NCBI GenBank assembly: GCA_002457735.1
Contig: NTKO01000010.1
Location: forward strand, 1 to 39,471
DNA from: Bacteroidetes bacterium MED-G13
GTDB taxonomy: Bacteria > Bacteroidota > Bacteroidia > Flavobacteriales > Flavobacteriaceae
Length of the DNA: 39,471 nucleotides
Direction: 5' to 3'
Numbering within the stretch: the stretch's first letter is position 1; each line of letters opens with the position of its first letter. The notes below the pieces were generated by a model, which worked only from the letters and a program-made list of their open reading frames with translations, made no database searches and had not been told where the DNA came from. Made by a program: the position numbers and the translations under genes. This document shows positions 8,450-15,557 of the stretch, piece by piece.

Positions 8450-9679
8450 TTACCATCCAAGTGCAGCAGCAGCATTTGCATAAGTCCATGCAAGAGCTGA
8501 CGTATCACAACCGACTGTTTGTGAAGCTTGAGCTACATCAGATGCTGTTGAACCAAATCCCTCAACAACTACGTTATCTGCTTTATTGTTGAAGATATCT
8601 GCAAGTGAATCACCATCAGGAACGTCTATTTGGATAGCACCAAAAGTTAAGATTCCCTCATTATAATTAGTTGCTACTCCATCGTTATCTAGCTCAATAT
8701 CTTTTCCTACTTGAAAACCCCATGCAGCAAGATTATTTGTTGCACCTTGAGCATTTGATCTGTAGTCAGCATATTCACCATTTTCAGTTACTGAATTTCC
8801 AACAAGTGTAATGTTATTTAATACAAATTGATCCTCAAAAGAACCTTCTGGTCCATCAATTTCCATTCCGTGGTCAGAATTAGCTCCAGCAAGTACAATT
8901 GCGTTGCTTACAGTACCAGAGTATGCTTGATCAATATCAATTAAATCATCACCACAAGCCCAAACAAGAGCATTGGTAACATTAACTGTACCTCCGAAGA
9001 ATTCGATTCCATCATCAGAATTTGCAACTACCTCAATATTTTCAATTACAGTACCGTTTCCAACTCCTCCAAGGGTAATTCCATTGATTTCATTATTCTC
9101 TCCAATTACAGCTCCTCCGTGTCTTACAGAAACATATGTAATTACACCAGAATTGTCAGATGCATCATTACCTCCATAAAGACCAAAAGTATCATCTGCA
9201 GGTATACCCTCAATCTGAGCTTCAACAACATCTCCTTCAAAAGAACATGGAGCATTTCCTAGAACCAATAACCCACCCCAAAGTCCTTGAGTGTCTGGAC
9301 TTGATGGATCTAAGTTGCCATCTAAATTATCAGCTATAGAAGTCATAATAATGGGGGCGTCTGCCGTTCCATTTGCAAAAATTTGACCGTCTCTAGCTAC
9401 AACAAGAGCAGATGCAAGAGAACCAGCACCAGCACTACCTTTGATCACAGTACCGGCTTCAATTGTTAATGTAGCACCAGCATCAACTACCACCTTTTGA
9501 TTTAAAATATAAGTGTTGTTAGATGTCCAAGTATTAGCACCTGATAACATTCCAGTTACGTTAATAGTTTCTGAAACAGGATCAGGATCGACAGGCACAG
9601 GTGCAGGTGCAGGATCGTCATCATCACTACATGCATTAAAGGCAAATAGTGCGAAAGTTAATAATAATAGTTTTTTCAT
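8450..9679 (-). CDS. Surface lipoprotein with parallel beta-helix-like repeats
   Basis: The 409-residue protein starts with a lipoprotein signal peptide ending at Cys17, followed immediately by SDDDD. That acidic run is like the Bacteroidota lipoprotein export signal directing lipoproteins to the outer face of the outer membrane. After a Pro/Asp/Val linker (about 22-40) comes a Gly/Asn/Asp/Val-rich body with repeats such as LTIEAGTVIKGSAG, VVARDGQIFANGTADAPI, GNGTVIENIEVVANSDDGIEFFGGTVNV and NDIDQ-like turns, the pattern of a right-handed parallel beta-helix. No catalytic motif is evident, so enzyme activity is not supported. Its position upstream of two TonB receptors, with no SusD present, makes a substrate-capture role reasonable but unproven. 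A terminator follows it. Confidence 0.8.
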   Translation of the reverse strand: MKKLLLLTFALFAFNACSDDDDPAPAPVPVDPDPVSETINVTGMLSGANTWTSNNTYILNQKVVVDAGATLTIEAGTVIKGSAGAGSLASALVVARDGQIFANGTADAPIIMTSIADNLDGNLDPSSPDTQGLWGGLLVLGNAPCSFEGDVVEAQIEGIPADDTFGLYGGNDASDNSGVITYVSVRHGGAVIGENNEINGITLGGVGNGTVIENIEVVANSDDGIEFFGGTVNVTNALVWACGDDLIDIDQAYSGTVSNAIVLAGANSDHGMEIDGPEGSFEDQFVLNNITLVGNSVTENGEYADYRSNAQGATNNLAAWGFQVGKDIELDNDGVATNYNEGILTFGAIQIDVPDGDSLADIFNNKADNVVVEGFGSTASDVAQASQTVGCDTSALAWTYANAAAALGW

Positions 9680-9753
9680 TATATAGTTTTTAAATTTATG
9701 CTACAAAGAAATAATTATTACTTTATTTTTATTTCAACCGAGCTTTAATATAT

Positions 9754-9790
9754 TGTTACCTTACAGTTAAGAAAATAAACTAAATGTTAA
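9754..9790 (-). promoter_or_regulatory. Four TTAACA-like half-sites upstream of the lipoprotein gene
   Basis: Read on the minus strand, 9790-9774 is TTAACA-N5-TTTATT and 9770-9754 is TTAACT-N5-GTAACA. Each pair has an 11-bp period, and the pairs are separated by 3 bp. The cluster ends 74 bp before the ATG at 9679. I do not see a good TAnnTTTG element at the spacing used by the two receptor promoters, so this may be an operator whose core promoter diverges from consensus. Confidence 0.35.
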
Positions 9791-9891
9791 TCAATTATTT
9801 ACTTACAAATATTTTACTTAATATTTAGATAACCTTAAACTCGTTAATTAAAAAAAAATTAAAGTAAGTTTATGTAATTAACTCAAATCCA

Positions 9892-10662
9892 ATGGAGTAT
9901 ATAATAATTACAATAGTTGCTTTTTTAGCGGCACTATTAACATTTTTTTCAGGATTTGGATTGGGTACAATTCTCACGCCAGTGATGCTTATTTTTTTTC
10001 CCCCTGAAATAGCAATATCACTTACCGGAATTGTTCATTTTTGTAATAATATTTTTAAGCTTAAAATTATAGGTGGTCGATTCAACAAAGAAGTTTTAAT
10101 CAAATTTGGAATCCCTGCCGTTTTATTTGCTTTTGCTGGATCTTATGCTTTATTCTTTATAAGCAATGATACACTTTTTACACACCATTTATTTGTCAAG
10201 AAAACAGATGTTTCTTACTTACAATTTATCATTGCAATAATCCTAATATTTTTTGCACTTATTGACTTCATCCCATTTTTTAAAAAGCTAAAATTTAATA
10301 AATCAATACTGCCAATTGGTGGAATATTGAGTGGTTTTTTTGGAGGTTTAACTGGAAATCAGGGAGCACTCAGAAGTGCTTTTTTGATAAAGATGAATTT
10401 GGAAAAATCAGTATTTATAGCAACCACTGTTGTTATTTCTTTCTTTGTTGATTTAACAAGAATCAGTGTTTACATTTCTAAGATTAAAGATTTTGAAATT
10501 TCAAATTATTTAATCCTGGGGCTAGCAGCAGTTCTCTCAGCGATTGCAGGATCATTCATAGGTTTTAAATCTCTTAAAAAAATCACTCTAAATTTTATCA
10601 GAAATTTAGTTGCAATTATGATTTTATTAATTGCTTTTTTACTATTATTGGGAATATTATAA
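9892..10662 (+). CDS. TauE/SafE-family (TSUP) membrane permease
   Basis: The 256-residue protein is almost wholly hydrophobic, with about eight predicted membrane segments arranged as two halves. It has the family's glycine-rich segments: FFSGFGLGTILTPVM (about 19-33) in the first half and GGILSGFFGGLTGNQGALRS (about 142-161) in the second. TSUP proteins carry anions such as sulfite, sulfoacetate or other organosulfur compounds across the inner membrane; the substrate here is not determinable. The gene is 6 bp upstream of dgt and 1.3 kb upstream of tadA on the same strand, so it probably heads a three-gene operon. Its ATG follows a 212-bp divergent intergenic region shared with the lipoprotein gene. 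Confidence 0.85.
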   Translation: MEYIIITIVAFLAALLTFFSGFGLGTILTPVMLIFFPPEIAISLTGIVHFCNNIFKLKIIGGRFNKEVLIKFGIPAVLFAFAGSYALFFISNDTLFTHHLFVKKTDVSYLQFIIAIILIFFALIDFIPFFKKLKFNKSILPIGGILSGFFGGLTGNQGALRSAFLIKMNLEKSVFIATTVVISFFVDLTRISVYISKIKDFEISNYLILGLAAVLSAIAGSFIGFKSLKKITLNFIRNLVAIMILLIAFLLLLGIL

Positions 10663-10668
10663 TCTTCT

Positions 10669-12003
10669 ATGGAGTGGGAAAAATTATTATCTCTCAAGAG
10701 ATTTGGTGATACTTTTAAAAGAAAAAGAATAGATCAAGATGAAACTAGACTCGGGTTTGAAGTTGACTATGATCGTATTATCTTCTCATCCGAATTTAGA
10801 AGCCTTCAAGACAAAACTCAAGTTGTCCCATTTTCACAAGGAGATTTTGTACACACTAGATTAACCCATAGTTTAGAAACTAGTGTTGTAGGGAGATCTT
10901 TAGGAAGAAGCGTCGGAGTAGAGATTTTAAAAAAATACCCCTATTTAAAAGATGAATTTGGATATCAGTCAAATGATTTTGGTGCTATCGTGGCTTCTGC
11001 ATCTTTAGCGCATGATATTGGTAATCCACCCTTTGGCCATTCGGGTGAAAAATCAATTGGTCAATATTTTATTTCTGGTCCTGGCAATCAATTTCAGAAA
11101 ATTTTGAATGAAAAGGAATTCAAAGATCTTTGTGATTTTGAAGGTAATGCTAACGGGTTTAAAATTTTAACCCAGTCCAGGCCTGGAAGGGAAGGTGGGA
11201 TAAGATTAAGCTATGCAACACTTGGTACTTTTGTTAAGTATCCAAAAGAATCGCTTCCCGTTAAACCAACTTCCAATGTTGCAGATAAAAAATATGGGTT
11301 TTTTCAAAATGAAAAAGAAACATTCATTGATATTGCAAACGAACTTGGATTAAAAAATAAAAATGGAGGGTATAATAGACACCCTTTAACTTTTTTGGTG
11401 GAAGCAGCAGATGATATCTGTTACACTATTATTGATTTTGAGGATGGTATTAATTTAGGATTAATTCAAGAGGACTATGCCTTGGAATATTTAATCAATC
11501 TCGTACGAGATTCAATTAACACGGAAAAATATAATTCTTTAAATAATACAATTGATAGGGTCAGTTACTTAAGAGCCCTTTCTATCAATACATTGATAAA
11601 TGAAGCGGTTCATATATTTTTAGAAAATGAAGAAGATATATTAAAAGGTAATTTTGAGGTATCCTTACTAAAAAAAAGTAAGTTCCAACCGCAGATTGCT
11701 GATATAATTAAGATAAGTATTGAGAAAATTTATCAATCAAAAGAAGTTATTGAAAAGGAAGTAGCGGGATATAATATTATCAATAAGTTATTGGACACTT
11801 TTATCACTTCAGTCAATAGGTATCATGAAGGATCTCAAACAAGTTATGATGATCTGATTATGAAGTTGCTCCCATCAACAACTAATCTGAGTCATGATAA
11901 TCTTTATTCCAGACTGTTAGAGATTTGTCATTTTGTAGCTTCTTTGTCTGACAGAAAAGCATTAAATATTTATAATAAAATTACCGGAGTAGAATATCAA
12001 TAA
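10669..12003 (+). CDS. dgt: Deoxyguanosinetriphosphate triphosphohydrolase (dGTPase)
   Basis: This 444-residue HD-domain enzyme hydrolyses dGTP to deoxyguanosine and triphosphate, a dNTP-pool control function in the cytoplasm. The metal-binding histidines and aspartate are visible: RLTHSLE (H67), LAHDIGNPPFGHSGE (H115-D116, H124) and a later VEAADDICYTIIDFEDG segment supplying the final aspartate. FRSLQDKTQVVP near residue 43 is also typical of the family. Length is normal for the shorter dgt type. It begins 6 bp after the TauE-like gene and ends 5 bp before tadA, suggesting cotranscription. Confidence 0.95.
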   Translation: MEWEKLLSLKRFGDTFKRKRIDQDETRLGFEVDYDRIIFSSEFRSLQDKTQVVPFSQGDFVHTRLTHSLETSVVGRSLGRSVGVEILKKYPYLKDEFGYQSNDFGAIVASASLAHDIGNPPFGHSGEKSIGQYFISGPGNQFQKILNEKEFKDLCDFEGNANGFKILTQSRPGREGGIRLSYATLGTFVKYPKESLPVKPTSNVADKKYGFFQNEKETFIDIANELGLKNKNGGYNRHPLTFLVEAADDICYTIIDFEDGINLGLIQEDYALEYLINLVRDSINTEKYNSLNNTIDRVSYLRALSINTLINEAVHIFLENEEDILKGNFEVSLLKKSKFQPQIADIIKISIEKIYQSKEVIEKEVAGYNIINKLLDTFITSVNRYHEGSQTSYDDLIMKLLPSTTNLSHDNLYSRLLEICHFVASLSDRKALNIYNKITGVEYQ

Positions 12004-12008
12004 GAAAT

Positions 12009-12458
12009 ATGAAAATCGAATTTGACGATAATTATTTTATGAGTAAAGCTATCGACGAAGCTAAAATTGCTTTGTCTAAAGGGGAGGTTCCAATCGGGGC
12101 TGTGATTGTGGCTGAAAATAAAATAATTGCAAGAGCACACAATATGGTTGAGGCTCTCACAGATGTTACCGCACACGCAGAAATACTAGCAATAACATCT
12201 GCATCAAATTATATTGGTGGAAAATATTTAGAAAACTGCTCCATTTATGTTACTCTAGAACCTTGTCAAATGTGTGCTGGAGCATTGTATTGGAGTAGAA
12301 TTTCAAAAATCTTTTTCGGTGCAGCAGATCCCAAACGTGGCTTTAAAATTCTTGGTACTAAAGTTCACCCAAAAACTAAAGTTGAAGGTGGAATTCTTCA
12401 AAAAGAATGCAAGGATTTATTAGATAAATTTTTTATATCAAGAAGAAATATGAATTAG
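12009..12458 (+). CDS. tadA: tRNA-specific adenosine deaminase
   Basis: The 149-residue protein belongs to the cytidine/deoxycytidylate deaminase superfamily. It has the zinc-site signatures HAE (56-58) and PCQMC (85-89), the catalytic glutamate at position 58, and the TadA-like N-terminus MSKAIDEAKIALSKGEVPIG. TadA converts A34 to inosine in tRNA-Arg(ACG), allowing decoding of CGU, CGC and CGA. It follows dgt by 5 bp. Its last 4 bases overlap the end of the convergent small membrane-protein gene, with no room for a terminator between them. Confidence 0.95.
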   Translation: MKIEFDDNYFMSKAIDEAKIALSKGEVPIGAVIVAENKIIARAHNMVEALTDVTAHAEILAITSASNYIGGKYLENCSIYVTLEPCQMCAGALYWSRISKIFFGAADPKRGFKILGTKVHPKTKVEGGILQKECKDLLDKFFISRRNMN

Positions 12459-12682
12459 AGATCGTTGTTCTCTTTAAATTTTTTCAGATTCTCATTGTTT
12501 AAATAGTAATCTTCAATTTTTTTATCTTTCCATCTATAGTAGGAGAAAAGGGGAAAAACAATAAAAAATAAAATAATGGTTCCAAAGCCAATTAACTTTT
12601 GAGAAAATACTGACTCAAAAAATAAGCCGTATGAGATCAAAAGGATTGAAATAACGAAAAGAATAAAAATGATTTTTTTCAA
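12455..12682 (-). CDS. Small two-helix membrane protein, unknown function
   Basis: The 75-residue protein has two hydrophobic helices (about 3-22 and 30-49), then a charged C-terminus (YYRWKDKKIEDYYLNNENLKKF). It begins at a TTG one base after the aspS stop codon, so it is probably made by translational coupling from the aspS transcript. Its 3' end overlaps tadA. I do not recognise a named family; similar small proteins beside aspS would support it as real. A function cannot be assigned. Confidence 0.6.
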   Translation of the reverse strand: MKKIIFILFVISILLISYGLFFESVFSQKLIGFGTIILFFIVFPLFSYYRWKDKKIEDYYLNNENLKKFKENNDL

Positions 12683-12683
12683 T

Positions 12684-14435
12684 TTACTTTTTAGTAGATT
12701 TTAATTGTAATTCTTTCATTTGTTCATCAGAAATTGTGGAGGGGGAGTCTATCATAATATCTCTTCCAGAATTATTTTTTGGGAAAGCAATAAAATCTCG
12801 AATAATTTCCTGACCTCCCATTAATGCAACAATTCTATCTAAACCAAATGCGATACCTCCGTGTGGTGGAGCTCCATACTCAAAAGCATTCATCAAAAAT
12901 CCAAACTGCTTTTCAGCTTCTTCTTTTGAAAAACCTAAACAATCAAACATTTTTTGTTGGATTTTTTTATCATGAATTCTTATTGAACCACCTCCGATTT
13001 CATTTCCGTTTAAAACCAAATCATATGCATCTGCTCTGACTGCAGAGGGATCAGAATCTATCAATTCAATATGCTCACTTTTAGGAGACGTAAATGGGTG
13101 ATGCATCGCATGATATGAATTGCTTTCTTCATCCCATTCAAGTAAAGGAAAATCAACTACCCATAGTGGAGTAAATTGTTCTGGATCTTTTAAGTTTAAA
13201 TTATCCGCAACATGAACTCTCAAGGAACCAAGTTGCTTCCTTACATTTTCTGAATCACCACAAAGAATAAATAAAATATCTCCTGCTTTCGCATCAGAGA
13301 TATTAGCCCATTGCTTCAAATCAGACTCATCGTAAAACTTATCTACTGAAGATTTATAAGATCCGTCATCTAATACTCTCATATAAACCAATCCGGTGGC
13401 TCCAATTTGGGGTCTTTTCACCCAATCTGTGTATTTATCTAAATCTTTTCTGCTAAAACTATTCCCACTTTTTACAACAAAACCAACAACTAATTCAGCG
13501 CTATTAAAAATATTGAAATCTTTATGTTGAGTAACATCATTCAATTCCACAAATTTCATTTCATATCTTAAATCAGGTTTATCAGTACCATAATTTTTAA
13601 CGGCTTCGTCATAGCTCATTCTTGGAAATTTGTCAAGATTAATATTTTTTATGGATGAAAATAGATGTTTAATTAATCCCTCAAAACTATTTAAGACATC
13701 ATCTTGTTTTACGAACGACATTTCGCAATCAATTTGAGTAAACTCAGGTTGCCTATCAGCTCTAAGATCTTCATCTCTAAAGCATTTGACAATTTGAAAA
13801 TATTTATCTAGACCTGCAACCATTAATAATTGTTTAAATGTCTGTGGAGATTGTGGTAGTGCATAAAACTCTCCACCATTCATTCTCGATGGAACAACAA
13901 AATCTCTAGCGCCTTCTGGGGTTGATTTAATTAAATAAGGCGTTTCAATTTCTAAAAACATTTTATCTGAAAGATATTTTCTTACCTCTTGGCTGATCTT
14001 GTGTCTTAAGATTAAATTGTTTTTTAATGTGGGTCTTCTAATATCTAAATACCTGTATTTCATTCTTAATTCTTCTCCACCGTCTGTTTGATCTTCAATA
14101 GTAAATGGAGGAGTTTTAGAAGAATTTAAAATGACAAGCTCAGACACTAATACTTCAATTTCACCAGTCTTAATTTTGGGGTTTTTAGAGCTTCTCTCAA
14201 TGACTGATCCCTTAACGTGAATCACATATTCTCTACCAATTGTTTTCCCTAAATTAAATATTTCATTGCTAGACCTTTCTTTATCTAAAATAAGTTGTGT
14301 AATTCCATACCTATCGCGAAGGTCAATCCAAATAAAAAATCCTTTATCTCTAACTTTTTGAACCCATCCACTTAAGCTAACCTCCTGTTCTAGGTTGGAA
14401 ATTCTTAATTCACCACAATTGTGAGATCTGTACAT
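12684..14435 (-). CDS. aspS: Aspartyl-tRNA synthetase
   Basis: This 583-residue class IIb enzyme charges tRNA-Asp. It has an N-terminal OB-fold anticodon-binding domain (about 15-105, with [20 protein letters not shown]), motif 2 ([20 protein letters not shown], about 220-239), the bacterial GAD insertion (about 280-410) and motif 3 ([15 protein letters not shown], near residue 540). Full length with the GAD domain marks the bacterial type. asnS is also present in the window, so AspRS is presumably the discriminating form; that is inference. The divergent polyprenyl synthase gene lies upstream, and a small membrane-protein gene follows by one base. Confidence 0.97.
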   Translation of the reverse strand: MYRSHNCGELRISNLEQEVSLSGWVQKVRDKGFFIWIDLRDRYGITQLILDKERSSNEIFNLGKTIGREYVIHVKGSVIERSSKNPKIKTGEIEVLVSELVILNSSKTPPFTIEDQTDGGEELRMKYRYLDIRRPTLKNNLILRHKISQEVRKYLSDKMFLEIETPYLIKSTPEGARDFVVPSRMNGGEFYALPQSPQTFKQLLMVAGLDKYFQIVKCFRDEDLRADRQPEFTQIDCEMSFVKQDDVLNSFEGLIKHLFSSIKNINLDKFPRMSYDEAVKNYGTDKPDLRYEMKFVELNDVTQHKDFNIFNSAELVVGFVVKSGNSFSRKDLDKYTDWVKRPQIGATGLVYMRVLDDGSYKSSVDKFYDESDLKQWANISDAKAGDILFILCGDSENVRKQLGSLRVHVADNLNLKDPEQFTPLWVVDFPLLEWDEESNSYHAMHHPFTSPKSEHIELIDSDPSAVRADAYDLVLNGNEIGGGSIRIHDKKIQQKMFDCLGFSKEEAEKQFGFLMNAFEYGAPPHGGIAFGLDRIVALMGGQEIIRDFIAFPKNNSGRDIMIDSPSTISDEQMKELQLKSTKK

Positions 14436-14452
14436 ATGAAATTATATTGAAA

Positions 14453-14460
14453 CAAATTTA
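14453..14460 (-). promoter_or_regulatory. -7 element upstream of aspS
   Basis: The minus strand at 14460-14453 reads TAAATTTG, a perfect TAnnTTTG, 17 bp before the aspS ATG at 14435. No TTG at the usual -33 distance is visible, so only the -7 half is supported. The leader would be about 13 nt. Confidence 0.4.
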
Positions 14461-14519
14461 GTAAGATAATCCTATAATTTAATTGGATATTTATTTTTTT
14501 GATTTTTATTTTTAAAATT

Positions 14520-14552
14520 TTTGCTTCCATTATTAGATAAGCACTATTTTTG
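14520..14552 (+). promoter_or_regulatory. Bacteroidota-type promoter of the polyprenyl synthase gene
   Basis: TTTG at 14520-14523 and TATTTTTG at 14545-14552 are separated by 21 bp, a full -33/-7 consensus pair. Transcription would begin about 4-5 bases after 14552, essentially at the GTG at 14557. This placement rules out the TTG at 14521 as a start codon, because it lies within the -33 element. Confidence 0.7.
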
Positions 14553-14556
14553 TAAT

Positions 14557-15531
14557 GTGTTACAAATCCAACAATATAGAGAAGAATTCGAAAAGTATTT
14601 AAATGCTTATACTCCTCCGAGAACACCTCATAATTTATACAACCCTGTTAGCTATTTTTTATCTCTAGAAGGGAAGAGAATTCGTCCGATATTAACTCTG
14701 CTAAGTTGTGATTTATTTAATGGAAATTATAAAGAATCTCTTGATGCTGCTTTAGCAGTAGAAGTATTTCATAACTTTTCTTTAGTCCATGACGACATTA
14801 TGGATGAAGCACCACTAAGAAGAGGGAATCAGACTGTTCATCAAAAATGGGATCTAAGTACAGCTATACTCTCTGGAGATGTGATGCTAATTTTAGCTTA
14901 CCAATTATTTGAAAATTATAAGGAAAACATTTTTGTTGCTCTTGCAAAGCTATTTAGTAAAACTGCAGTTGAGGTTTGCGAGGGCCAACAGTTGGATATT
15001 GATTTTTCTAAATTAAATAATATTAATTCTGCTAAATATTTAAATATGGTAGAATTAAAGACTGCTGTATTAATTGGAGCATCTATGAAAATGGGAGCAA
15101 TAGTTGCAAAAGCTAATAATAATGAGCAGGAAAATATTTATGAGTTTGGTAAAAATCTAGGGATTGCATTTCAAATTCAAGATGATTTTCTGGATACATT
15201 TGGAGATGAGAAAAAGTTTGGAAAAGTCATTGGTGGAGATATCATTGAAAACAAGAAAACACTACTGTATGTTAAGTCAATGGAAATTTTCACTGAAAAG
15301 GACAAAATAGAATTAACAAAATTGTATTCGTCTTCACATTTGGATGAAAGTAAGAAAATTGAAGCAGTAAAAGAACTATTTTTAAAGTATAATATTCCTT
15401 CGATTATAGAAAATGAAATTAATTATTATACGCAACTTGCATTTAAAAAACTTGACAATCTTAACATAAGTGATCACAAAAAAGATTTTTTATTTGATTT
15501 TGGAAATTCTTTAATGAAAAGAAAAATATAA
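14557..15531 (+). CDS. Polyprenyl (isoprenyl) diphosphate synthase
   Basis: The 324-residue trans-prenyltransferase has the first aspartate-rich motif DDIMDE (79-84) followed by PLRRG, and the second motif DDFLDTFGDE with the preceding QIQ. The enzyme condenses isopentenyl diphosphate onto an allylic primer to build the chain for menaquinone or carrier lipids; chain length cannot be set from this reading. I chose the GTG at 14557: related proteins begin about ten residues before FEKYL, and the upstream TTG at 14521 belongs to the promoter. The mRNA may therefore be leaderless. It is followed by sucA 26 bp downstream on the same strand. Confidence 0.93.
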   Translation: MLQIQQYREEFEKYLNAYTPPRTPHNLYNPVSYFLSLEGKRIRPILTLLSCDLFNGNYKESLDAALAVEVFHNFSLVHDDIMDEAPLRRGNQTVHQKWDLSTAILSGDVMLILAYQLFENYKENIFVALAKLFSKTAVEVCEGQQLDIDFSKLNNINSAKYLNMVELKTAVLIGASMKMGAIVAKANNNEQENIYEFGKNLGIAFQIQDDFLDTFGDEKKFGKVIGGDIIENKKTLLYVKSMEIFTEKDKIELTKLYSSSHLDESKKIEAVKELFLKYNIPSIIENEINYYTQLAFKKLDNLNISDHKKDFLFDFGNSLMKRKI

Positions 15532-15557
15532 TTTAAATTTGTTAAAATTACTGACCG

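Noticed and set aside
14521-14556. Extending the polyprenyl synthase to the TTG at 14521
   Set aside because: The TTG is part of the TTTG -33 element, and the added residues do not resemble family N-termini.
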